Source: a virus
Strand: one strand, 5' to 3'
DNA: 31,657 nucleotides
IMG/VR virus record: IMGVR_UViG_3300009087_000006
Location: 1-31,657 of that record
The notes under the pieces were generated by a model that was given only the letters and a program-made list of their open reading frames with translations, searched no databases and was not told the origin of the DNA. Made by a program: the position numbers and the translations under genes. Positions 1 through 4,767 of this stretch are shown here, one piece after another; within the stretch, counting starts at the first letter, position 1; each line of letters begins with the position of its first letter.

Positions 1-2
1 AA

Positions 3-91
3 TCCAAGGTGCACAAGTTGGTATGTGGGTTGACTGTTAATCAATTGTATTCCGTGAAGACGGTACGCAGGTTCGAATCCTGCCCTTGGAG
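3..91 (+). tRNA. tRNA-Asn(GUU) with an extra variable arm
   Basis: Acceptor TCCAAGG pairs with CCTTGGA, followed by discriminator G. The D-stem is CACA/TGTG. The anticodon stem GTTGA/TCAAT encloses loop CTGTTAA, so the anticodon is GTT. The T-arm is GCAGG/CCTGC with loop TTCGAAT. About 21 nt lie between the anticodon and T stems, and they can fold CCGT-GAAG-ACGG, a class II style variable arm not expected in an Asn tRNA. CCA is not encoded. Confidence 0.9.
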
Positions 92-125
92 CAAAATTAA
101 TAATACCTCATAAAGGAGGAACACC

Positions 126-503
126 ATGTCAAACGGAAAGACAAATTTAGAATTAAAAGCTAAACTTGTTAAAGAATTTGGTGACATGTGTTGTGTTTGT
201 AAGAATAAATATCTTATTGAGGTGTATGAATTTTATAGTATAGAAGATCTTAAAGTAGTTGGTGAGAACAGGAACCCCTTCAAAGCCAGATTAGTTGACA
301 CAGATGGTTGTGTTATGGTTTGTGCTAATTGTAGAAAGTTATTGAAGCAAGGTAAAACCAGTCTTCCTTCAGATGCTATGAAAATAAAAATTTCGGGATT
401 AAAAGAAATTATTTCAGTGAAGAAGCCTAATGTAGTACAGAAGCAACCTTCTTTACTGGAAAAAGTAAAGATTAAAGTTAAGGACGTATTTGGAAGTTAT
501 TAG
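126..503 (+). CDS. Small protein with two CxxC pairs (degenerate HNH or zinc-finger-like)
   Basis: 125 aa. I do not recognise the family. Two cysteine pairs, CCVC near residue 23 and CANC near residue 67, lie about 44 residues apart, a spacing compatible with one structural zinc site as in HNH or zinc-ribbon folds. No histidine of an HNH catalytic motif is visible between them (the segment has VYEF where HNH proteins have a His-rich strand), so I do not call a nuclease. The C-terminus is lysine-rich, which suggests nucleic-acid contact (inference). A strong ribosome site (AAAGGAGGA) precedes the ATG. The gene sits between tRNA-Asn and tRNA-Cys and is probably co-transcribed with the tRNAs. 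Confidence 0.75.
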   Translation: MSNGKTNLELKAKLVKEFGDMCCVCKNKYLIEVYEFYSIEDLKVVGENRNPFKARLVDTDGCVMVCANCRKLLKQGKTSLPSDAMKIKISGLKEIISVKKPNVVQKQPSLLEKVKIKVKDVFGSY

Positions 504-507
504 TAAA

Positions 508-579
508 GGGTCGGTTCGATGTTTCGGTACACTGCCTGCAAAGTAGTGGATTAGGGTTAAATTCCCTACTGACCCTCCA
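508..579 (+). tRNA. tRNA-Cys(GCA), atypical, CCA encoded
   Basis: Acceptor GGGTCGG pairs with CTGACCC through one G-T wobble, then discriminator T and an encoded CCA. The anticodon loop CTGCAAA gives GCA. The T-stem TAGGG/CCCTA is perfect, but the T-loop is TTAAATT, so the usual C56 is A. The D-arm is hard to pair. The gene begins 5 nt after the upstream stop codon. Confidence 0.8.
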
Positions 580-580
580 A

Positions 581-651
581 GCGGGAATATCTCAGTGGCA
601 GAGAATCTGGTTGCCGACCAGAAGACAAGAGTTCAATTCTCTTTTCCCGCT
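581..651 (+). tRNA. tRNA-Gly(GCC)
   Basis: Acceptor GCGGGAA/TTCCCGC, D-stem TCTC/GAGA, anticodon stem TCTGG/CCAGA around loop TTGCCGA (anticodon GCC), and T-loop TTCAATT. Discriminator T. CCA is not encoded. One base separates it from the tRNA-Cys CCA, so the pair must be processed from a common transcript. Confidence 0.93.
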
Positions 652-657
652 CAAAAT

Positions 658-742
658 GCCGGGGTGGTGAAGTTGGTAGACACACTGGGCTCAAACCCCA
701 GAGAGGTAAAATCTTGTGAGGGTTCAAACCCCTCCCCCGGCA
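658..742 (+). tRNA. tRNA-Leu(CAA)
   Basis: Class II tRNA. Acceptor GCCGGGG/CCCCGGC, anticodon stem CTGGG/CCCAG with loop CTCAAAC (anticodon CAA), a long variable arm, T-arm AGGGG/CCCCT, and discriminator A as in leucine tRNAs. CCA is not encoded. Confidence 0.93.
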
Positions 743-760
743 CAAATAAAAGGCATAGAT

Positions 761-916
761 ATGTTATTTGATAAGACAGAGGTTCTTAGAATTAAAGATT
801 GGGATCAGTTTCAAAAGGTTTTAAAATTGCTTGTAGTTATAATGGACGGACACAAACTAAACACAAATAAAGGAGTACATCATGGGACAGAAATTACCTA
901 TAAGTCTATATGTTGA
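761..916 (+). CDS. Small unknown protein
   Basis: 51 aa from the ATG at 761. A longer reading that starts inside tRNA-Leu is rejected because it would be translated from the tRNA body. The product begins MLFDKTEVLRIKDWDQF and shows no recognised motif. The ribosome site is weak (AAAGG about 8 nt upstream). The 3' end overlaps the start of the next ORF by about 35 nt in another frame, so only part of this reading may be real. Confidence 0.4.
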   Translation: MLFDKTEVLRIKDWDQFQKVLKLLVVIMDGHKLNTNKGVHHGTEITYKSIC

Positions 917-1115
917 GGAAATAAAAATGTCTGTAACAATTATGGATATTTTTGAACAAGGGGATAGTTTGATGTACTCTGTTGAGTATGATGATGAGTT
1001 AGTAAAATCACTAGGTATAACACAAGAAGACGTAGAGTTGGCTATTGAAAAAAAGATGAATACTCTTATAAATTCATATTTAGAGTGTATAGCTGAAGAT
1101 AAAGTCGAAGGATAA
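882..1115 (+). CDS. Small acidic unknown protein
   Basis: 77 aa from the ATG at 882, which has a clear AAAGGAG site. An alternative ATG at 927, with its own GAGGAA site, would give 62 aa beginning MSVTIMDIFEQGDSLMY, and that may be the true start. The C-terminal half is predicted helical and acidic, containing ITQEDVELAIEKKMNTLI. I recognise no family. It ends 1 nt before tRNA-Thr, so it belongs to the same transcript as the tRNAs. Confidence 0.6.
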   Translation: MGQKLPISLYVEEIKMSVTIMDIFEQGDSLMYSVEYDDELVKSLGITQEDVELAIEKKMNTLINSYLECIAEDKVEG

Positions 1116-1116
1116 T

Positions 1117-1190
1117 GCCCATATAGCTCAGTAGGCTAGAGCGTATGCTTGGTAAGCATAAGGGCATCCGTTCAATTCGGATTATGGGCT
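1117..1190 (+). tRNA. tRNA-Thr(GGU)
   Basis: Acceptor GCCCATA/TATGGGC, D-stem GCTC/GAGC, anticodon stem TATGC/GCATA with loop TTGGTAA (anticodon GGT), and T-arm ATCCG/CGGAT. Discriminator T, no encoded CCA. Confidence 0.94.
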
Positions 1191-1193
1191 GAT

Positions 1194-1266
1194 GGTCACG
1201 TATTCGAGTGGTAACAGAAGCCAGCCCCTCAAGCTGGTTACGCCAGTTCAAATCTGGTCGTGACCT
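1194..1266 (+). tRNA. tRNA-Glu(CUC), C33 variant
   Basis: Acceptor GGTCACG/CGTGACC. The extended anticodon stem AGCCAGC/GCTGGTT encloses the 7-nt loop CCCTCAA. Read canonically this gives anticodon CTC (Glu), but position 33 is C instead of the nearly invariant U. The T-arm is CCAGT/TCTGG-like with loop TTCAAAT, and the discriminator is T. The amino acid identity is therefore uncertain. Confidence 0.72.
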
Positions 1267-1276
1267 AATAAAAAAC

Positions 1277-1351
1277 GCTCTGTGTAGCTCACCGGTAGTT
1301 AGCAGAAGACTGAAAATCTTCGTGTAATGGGTTCAATTCCCATCCAGAGCA
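1277..1351 (+). tRNA. tRNA-Phe(GAA)
   Basis: Acceptor GCTCTGT pairs with the 3' CCAGAGC through a wobble. The D-stem is GCTC/GCAG-like, anticodon stem AAGA/TCTT with loop CTGAAAA (anticodon GAA), T-arm ATGGG/CCCAT, discriminator A. CCA is not encoded. Confidence 0.92.
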
Positions 1352-1372
1352 TAGAATATAAGGTAAAGTAAG

Positions 1373-1588
1373 ATGAACAGATTTTTAAATTATATTAAAG
1401 GTAATTGTATTTATTGTGGTAAGAAAAATGCTGTTTTGCCTTTCAAGATAGGTTATTGTAGTGAGGCTTGTGCTTGTAAGGATGGCACATATTCTAAATA
1501 TTTTGGGCGTATAAAAGAACCTAAGTTATTTAACCTGTCTTTTGTAAAGGAGTTTATTGGTTATGAAGAAGTATTCAAAGATAGGTAA
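1373..1588 (+). CDS. Small putative zinc-binding protein
   Basis: 71 aa. It contains CIYCGKKN near residue 12 and CSEACAC near residue 29, which could form one four-cysteine zinc site of treble-clef or ribbon type. The rest shows no recognised domain. It has only a weak A/G-rich ribosome site, and its 3' end overlaps the next small ORF by 26 nt. It is one of several tiny proteins with paired cysteines in this tRNA region. The function is unknown. Confidence 0.65.
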   Translation: MNRFLNYIKGNCIYCGKKNAVLPFKIGYCSEACACKDGTYSKYFGRIKEPKLFNLSFVKEFIGYEEVFKDR

Positions 1589-1727
1589 ATATACACCAAA
1601 AATTAGAATCCCTATAGCAAAGCCAGGGAAACCTCATGAGCTGAACAGTTATGATAGGTTGAAGGATAACCCCTGTAAGGCATGCGGGTTCCAGCCTGGT
1701 TCAAGATGTAAGTATTGTGATTTATAA
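1563..1727 (+). CDS. 54-aa lysine-rich protein with C-terminal double CxxC
   Basis: This ORF is short and easy to miss. It reads MKKYSKIGKYTPKIRIP at the start and ends in CKACGFQP...CKYCDL, so two CxxC pairs lie 7 residues apart, a compact zinc-ribbon-like knuckle. AAAGGAG lies about 10 nt upstream of the ATG. It overlaps the upstream small cysteine protein in another frame and is followed at once by tRNA-Ser. No family is recognised. It could bind nucleic acid or be a short regulatory protein (inference). Confidence 0.6.
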   Translation: MKKYSKIGKYTPKIRIPIAKPGKPHELNSYDRLKDNPCKACGFQPGSRCKYCDL

Positions 1728-1732
1728 TAATA

Positions 1733-1819
1733 GGAGATTTGGCAGAGTCTGGTAATGCACCTGCTTGGAAAGCAGTGGTCATGATAAAACATGCGGGGGT
1801 TCAACTCCCTCAATCTCCA
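1733..1819 (+). tRNA. tRNA-Ser(GGA)
   Basis: Class II tRNA. Acceptor GGAGATT/AATCTCC, anticodon stem CCTGC/GCAGT with loop TTGGAAA (anticodon GGA), long variable arm, and T-arm GGGGG/CCCTC with loop TTCAACT. Discriminator A, no encoded CCA. Confidence 0.93.
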
Positions 1820-1830
1820 AGAGCTTAAAT

Positions 1831-2121
1831 ATGAGAAGAAGAGTAAAGAGTAAACCTGAGAAGAAGAGTACAAAGAAGCAGAGTTCTTATAAAAGACTTA
1901 CACCACAACAGTACGCAAAAGCACTTCAACACCCTAAATGGCAAAAGAAGAGGTTGAAGGTATTCGAAAGAGATAAATGGAAGTGTGTAGATTGTGGAGA
2001 CACAGAGACGACTTTACATGTTCATCATCTAAAGTATACAAAGCGGTATCCTTGGGATGAACCGATCAAAAATTTAAAGACGCTTTGTATAAGGTGTCAT
2101 AGAAAGAATCACGGGGCGTAG
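1831..2121 (+). CDS. HNH endonuclease
   Basis: 96 aa from the ATG at 1831. Upstream in-frame starts lie inside tRNA-Ser and are rejected. The layout is typical of phage HNH proteins: a basic N-terminus, helix HPKWQKKRLKVFERD, CVDCG, the His strand LHVHHLKY, then NLKTLCIRCHRKNH with CxxCH. All expected HNH metal and zinc residues are present, so it is probably an active nicking or double-strand nuclease, free-standing (homing type) because no terminase or recombinase partner is adjacent. Its last codons and TAG stop lie inside the acceptor and linker of tRNA-Pro (10 nt overlap), so mRNA and tRNA from this segment cannot come from the same RNA molecule. Confidence 0.93.
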   Translation: MRRRVKSKPEKKSTKKQSSYKRLTPQQYAKALQHPKWQKKRLKVFERDKWKCVDCGDTETTLHVHHLKYTKRYPWDEPIKNLKTLCIRCHRKNHGA

Positions 2122-2187
2122 CGCAGCCTGGTTAACGCGCCTGCTTTGGGAGCAGGAGATTCGCAGGTTCAAATCCTGCCGCCCCGA
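2112..2187 (+). tRNA. tRNA-Pro(UGG)
   Basis: Acceptor CGGGGCG/CGCCCCG, D-stem GCGC/GCGC, anticodon stem CCTGC/GCAGG with loop TTTGGGA (anticodon TGG), and T-arm GCAGG/CCTGC. Discriminator A. The 5' 10 nt are shared with the 3' end of the HNH gene. Confidence 0.94.
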
Positions 2188-2282
2188 AATAAATAAAACT
2201 AGGATACAATGGAGGATATGTTTAATTATAGTAATTCAAACAAAATACCTACAGTATAAATATTTTAACGGAGGATATCCTT

Positions 2283-2399
2283 GTGGAAAACAGCTATTGC
2301 TTTGTATTAAGCATTTTACAGCTGGGTTTAGGTGTTTTTATTTTAATTTTAAGTGTAGGGTTATGTTGGGGTTTTTACAAACACAAAAAAAAGAGATAG
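2283..2399 (+). CDS. 38-aa single-pass membrane miniprotein
   Basis: GTG start, supported by GGAGG 8 nt upstream (2270-2274). The product is a short polar head, a hydrophobic segment of about 22 residues (FVLSILQLGLGVFILILSVG), and a basic tail (YKHKKKR), so it is a single transmembrane helix with an N-out/C-in prediction by the positive-inside rule. No family is recognised. Phage miniproteins of this shape include superinfection-exclusion and lysis-timing proteins, but nothing here proves either. A 13-codon ORF at 2218-2259, also with a GGAGG site, precedes it and could be a leader peptide. Confidence 0.5.
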   Translation: MENSYCFVLSILQLGLGVFILILSVGLCWGFYKHKKKR

Positions 2400-2414
2400 C
2401 TTAGAATAAAGTTG

Positions 2415-2443
2415 TTGACATTTGTTTTTATATGTGGTACTAT
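2415..2443 (+). promoter_or_regulatory. Sigma70-type promoter before the methyltransferase
   Basis: TTGACA (2415-2420), 17-bp spacer, TACTAT (2438-2443). This perfect -35 lies in an AT-rich stretch 30 nt before the dam-type gene, so that gene can probably be expressed early by host RNA polymerase. Confidence 0.72.
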
Positions 2444-2472
2444 ACTAGTACAAAATAAAAAAGGGGTTTAGC

Positions 2473-3282
2473 TTGATTTATAAAAAGGGATTTCTAAAAT
2501 GGGCTGGGGGGAAAAGAAAGCTATTACCCATATTACTTGAGAAAATAGGAGATGTTTCTGGTGCATATGTAGAGCCTTTTTTAGGGTCTGGTGTTGTGGC
2601 AATGAATGTGAATTCAGATAAGTATATTTTATCTGATATAAACAAAGACCTTATGAATGTGTATTCTATTCTTAAAAAAGAATGTATACCCTTTATAAAT
2701 GAATGTAAAAAGTTATTTACTGAGGAGTATTGTACAGAAGATCAGTTTTATAAACTAAGAGCTTCCTTTAACAAAAGTACTTTTTCTTATGAAAGAGCTA
2801 TTTTATTTATATATCTAAATAGAAACTCTTTTAACGGTCTTTGTAGGTATAATTCAAAAGGGGAGTTTAATGTTCCTTTTGGTAAATATAAAACCAGACA
2901 TTTTCCAGAAAACGAGATGTTGGTTTTTTGTAAGGACAGCAATAAGTATACTTTGGTTTGTTCCGATTTCAGAGAACTAATGTCTAAGTCAGAAAAAGGA
3001 GATGTTATATATTGTGATCCACCATATGTACCTTTATCTAGTACAGCAAGTTTCACTTCATATAGTAGTGGAGGATTCAGTGAGGAGGATCAAAAAGATT
3101 TAGCTTTTTTAGCTATGACATGTAGAGCAAAAGTGATAATATCAAATCATGATACAGATTTTACAAGAGAGCTGTATAGAGGTGCTGATGAAATAGTTGA
3201 GGCAAGTGTACAACGATCTGTTGGGGCTTCTTCAATAACTAGAAAGTCAGTAAAAGAACTAATAGTAGTTTATAATAAGTAG
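2473..3282 (+). CDS. dam: Dam-type DNA adenine-N6 methyltransferase
   Basis: 269 aa, full length for the D12 class (alpha) adenine methyltransferases. Visible motifs are KWAGGKRKLLP (residues 9-19), motif I with the SAM-binding FLGSG (36-40), the SDINKDL acidic strand (54-60), and catalytic motif IV DPPY (182-185). It transfers a methyl group from SAM to adenine N6. The specificity may be GATC as in Dam, but it cannot be read from sequence. The start is TTG with AAGGGG upstream. Its own promoter precedes it. About 95 nt downstream lies a PD-(D/E)XK-like protein, so it may be the modification half of a restriction pair or may simply protect phage DNA from host restriction. Confidence 0.93.
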   Translation: MIYKKGFLKWAGGKRKLLPILLEKIGDVSGAYVEPFLGSGVVAMNVNSDKYILSDINKDLMNVYSILKKECIPFINECKKLFTEEYCTEDQFYKLRASFNKSTFSYERAILFIYLNRNSFNGLCRYNSKGEFNVPFGKYKTRHFPENEMLVFCKDSNKYTLVCSDFRELMSKSEKGDVIYCDPPYVPLSSTASFTSYSSGGFSEEDQKDLAFLAMTCRAKVIISNHDTDFTRELYRGADEIVEASVQRSVGASSITRKSVKELIVVYNK

Positions 3283-3377
3283 AGGTCATTATGTAAGTAT
3301 GTAATTAGTATGGAAAGGATGATTTACAATTTGCTAATTAAATTTGATTTATTAAAACACTAACAAGGAGTTTAAGT

Positions 3378-3923
3378 ATGAAGACTTTTAATAAGAACAC
3401 AACGATTAAAGTTTCTGGTATTGTAATGCCTAACGGTAAAAACGCAGATGTTGATCTGGTAGATCCTCAAGGATACCGTGCTAATTTAAGCGGTAGACAG
3501 TTAGAAAAAGAGATTGCCACTATCTTGAAAAAGAAAGGTGCTTTTATTTCGTATTGGCGTTTGAAAGATAAAGTTAATGAGGAAAAGCACAATCACATTC
3601 TGTATAAGTGTGCCCCTTATATTTCTAATTGGGGGTGTAAGTGTCGTGGTGAGTTTGTTTTTAAGTCGAAGAAAATCGATGGTGCTGTTAGAATTGAAGC
3701 GAGAGCCCAGCATGTAGCTGGATCCGTAGATGAGAAGCTGAATTATCTTAAGGATAATTGTGGTGTATTTGAAGAGCCTAATGTTATCGTTGTATTAGAA
3801 GGAGACGGGTTTAGAAAGGAAGCTCGTCCTTGGTTTAAAAAGCAAATAAAGGCTATTTCTCATAAGAACGTCAGGGTGATGGATCTTAATGAGTTTGAAA
3901 CTTGGGTTAATGATAATATCTAA
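3378..3923 (+). CDS. Putative PD-(D/E)XK nuclease-like protein
   Basis: 181 aa. The central part reads KKIDGAVRIEARAQ followed by HVAGSVDEKLNYL, then a hydrophobic strand NVIVVLEGDGF and a C-terminal VRVMDLNEFETWV. This order (acidic residue D101, strand with E107, downstream Gln, a GS-x-DEKL helix, and a last beta strand before a helix) matches a set of restriction-endonuclease-like proteins of the PD-(D/E)XK superfamily as I remember them. The expected catalytic Lys is Arg109 or displaced, so activity is uncertain. An N-terminal helix with RQLEKEIATIL fits the first core helix. It follows the Dam-type methyltransferase and has AAGGAG before its ATG. Alternative: an inactive DNA-binding relative. 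Confidence 0.6.
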   Translation: MKTFNKNTTIKVSGIVMPNGKNADVDLVDPQGYRANLSGRQLEKEIATILKKKGAFISYWRLKDKVNEEKHNHILYKCAPYISNWGCKCRGEFVFKSKKIDGAVRIEARAQHVAGSVDEKLNYLKDNCGVFEEPNVIVVLEGDGFRKEARPWFKKQIKAISHKNVRVMDLNEFETWVNDNI

Positions 3924-4013
3924 TAATGATTAATTGTGTCTTCTCAAGAGGTTGATTATTCAGAGCCTATGGAACACACCCCATGTCATAAATGTGAGTA
4001 TAGAAACTATGAT

Positions 4014-4214
4014 CAGCCTTAGATCCGCAAACCACGAGCATCGCTCGTGGTTAGGCTAATTTTCCATACATAGTGACAATCACGGTATGGGATTTTGTAG
4101 TAAGGGTTTAAAAGCCTGGGCTCGGATGGAGCCTCGAACTAAAATCTGGAACTCACGCCGCAAGGCCGGAGATCTCCAGACTGGAATCATCGGGCGGCGC
4201 CTGATGAGCATCAA
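4014..4214 (+). mobile_element. Miniature IS200/IS605-type element carrying an omegaRNA-like end, no ORF
   Basis: The left end CAGCCTTAGA-CCGCAA matches the start of the full TnpB element at 8995. It is followed by a perfect 10-bp hairpin with a 3-nt loop (4030-4052). The right end 4116-4214 aligns over its whole length with 10120-10215 and finishes in the same GATGAGCATCAA. No transposase or TnpB frame remains, apart from a C-terminal relic readable as GLGWSLE...RLESSGGA. The segments between are unrelated to the big copy, so it derives from a diverged relative rather than from a recent internal deletion of the neighbour. Confidence 0.82.
4116..4214 (+). ncRNA. Putative omegaRNA scaffold in the miniature element
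   Basis: The predicted fold has three hairpins. Stem 1 is GGCTC/GAGCC. Stem 2 is TCTGGA/TCCAGA, enclosing the inner hairpin GCC-GCAA-GGC with a GNRA loop. Stem 3 is CATC/GATG, with inner GGC/GCC. Differences from the copy at 10120-10215 preserve pairing, as expected for a selected RNA. The guide would be the flanking sequence starting at 4215 (AGACTTATTGTAG). This is inferred from TnpB biology; no transcript is seen directly. Confidence 0.6.
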
Positions 4215-4294
4215 AGACTTATTGTAGACAAATGGGGAGGGTGTGCTTATTGGAAAGTAAGTATATTCTATAAAGACGATTTTTAAATCTTAGA

Positions 4295-4370
4295 ATTATA
4301 TAATAGTGTGGGCATTTTTGTTGGGGTGCGCTCTTTTATTAGTACACCTCAACAGCCAACACTATATAAT
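4295..4370. repeat. Large imperfect inverted repeat before tRNA-Gln
   Basis: The outer arms ATTATATA..GTGTGGGC (from 4295) and GCCAACACTATATAAT (4355-4370) are complementary except for a 3-nt bulge and one mismatch. An inner stem TTGGGGTG (4321-4328)/CACCTCAA (4345-4352) closes a 16-nt loop. There is no terminal T-tract, so it is not a normal terminator. The right arm reaches the first base of tRNA-Gln. It may be an RNA processing hairpin, a small structured RNA, or the relic of another element. Confidence 0.55.
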
Positions 4371-4450
4371 GGGGGGTTGTCTAATGGTAAGACACCAGCC
4401 TTTGAAGCTGGCTGCATATGCAATTACAGGTTCAAATCCTGTTCCCCCAG
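4370..4450 (+). tRNA. tRNA-Gln(UUG) with a long variable loop
   Basis: Acceptor TGGGGGG/TCCCCCA (one G-T), discriminator G as in Gln tRNAs, anticodon stem CCAGC/GCTGG with loop CTTTGAA (anticodon TTG), and T-arm ACAGG/CCTGT. The variable region is about 14 nt and contains the self-complementary TGCATATGCA, far longer than the usual 4-5 nt of a Gln tRNA. Confidence 0.9.
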
Positions 4451-4453
4451 AAT

Positions 4454-4524
4454 GGTCATGTAGCTTAAAGTAAAGCACCACCCTGTCACGGTGGTAAATG
4501 GCGGTTCAAATCCGCTCATGATCG
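4454..4524 (+). tRNA. tRNA-Asp(GUC)
   Basis: Acceptor GGTCATG/CATGATC (one wobble), anticodon stem CCACC/GGTGG with loop CTGTCAC (anticodon GTC), T-arm GCGG/CCGC with loop TTCAAAT, and discriminator G. No encoded CCA. Confidence 0.92.
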
Positions 4525-4530
4525 CAACAA

Positions 4531-4599
4531 GGGGGTGCTGACGGGTCAGATTTGTGCCTTGCAAGTACGAACTAGAGGGTTCAACTCCCTTCACCTCCA
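4531..4599 (+). tRNA. tRNA-Ala(UGC), reduced D-arm
   Basis: Acceptor GGGGGTG/CACCTCC (one wobble), anticodon loop CTTGCAA (TGC) on a stem rich in wobbles, T-arm GAGGG/CCCTT, discriminator A. Only 69 nt long: the D-arm folds as CTGA/TCAG with a 4-nt loop, and the usual bases 8-9 are absent. It may be poorly functional. Confidence 0.75.
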
Positions 4600-4604
4600 A
4601 ATAT

Positions 4605-4678
4605 AGGAGTGTAGCTCAGATGGTTAGAGCACCCGCCTGATAAGCGTGAGGTCGGAGGTTCAAGTCCCCCCATTCCTA
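4605..4678 (+). tRNA. tRNA-Ile(GAU)
   Basis: Acceptor AGGAGTG/CATTCCT (wobble), D-stem GCTC/GAGC, anticodon loop CTGATAA (anticodon GAT), T-arm GGAGG/CCCCC-like with loop TTCAAGT, discriminator A. No encoded CCA. Confidence 0.92.
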
Positions 4679-4688
4679 AATGTAAAAT

Positions 4689-4765
4689 ACTCTGATAGCT
4701 TAGAAGATTAAAGCGCCTCTCTTACAAGGAGGAGAACGGTGGTTTGACTCCATCTCAGAGTACCA
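4689..4765 (+). tRNA. tRNA-Val(UAC), CCA encoded
   Basis: Acceptor ACTCTGA/TCAGAGT is perfect. D-stem GCTT/AAGC, anticodon stem CCTCT/GGAGG with loop CTTACAA (anticodon TAC), T-arm GGTGG/CCATC, discriminator A followed by an encoded CCA (4763-4765). Confidence 0.93.
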
Positions 4766-4767
4766 TC

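Larger units (their letters stand above)
3936..4286 (+). pseudogene. Small cysteine-containing gene split by a miniature TnpB-family element
   Basis: The 5' part (GTG 3936 or ATG 3969) encodes MEHTPCHKCEYRNYD and then meets a TAG created by the left end of the inserted element at 4020-4022. Joining the base before the element (4013) to the base after it (4215) keeps the frame and continues RLIVDKWGGCAYWKVSIF to a TAA at 4284-4286, giving about 38 aa (ATG) or 49 aa (GTG). The restored product has CxxC plus a third Cys, like its small neighbours. The function is unknown. The break shows that the insertion postdates the gene. Confidence 0.6.

Noticed and set aside
716-760. Extension of the 761 ORF back into tRNA-Leu
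   Set aside because: The in-frame start lies in the tRNA body and has no ribosome site; the ATG at 761 is the plausible start.
1649-1873. Reverse-strand 74-aa ORF
   Set aside because: It runs antisense through tRNA-Ser and the start of the HNH gene and has no ribosome site.
2218-2259. 13-codon ORF with GGAGG site
   Set aside because: Too short to support as a gene; it may be a leader, so it is mentioned only with the membrane miniprotein.
4020-4060. Rho-independent terminator at the strong hairpin 4030-4052
   Set aside because: It has no T-tract and sits at the left end of the IS-like element, where such hairpins are the transposase target.
4100-4214. Truncated TnpB gene in the miniature
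   Set aside because: Only a C-terminal relic of about 28 codons is readable, and there is no start or upstream frame; it is better viewed as the RNA-forming end.
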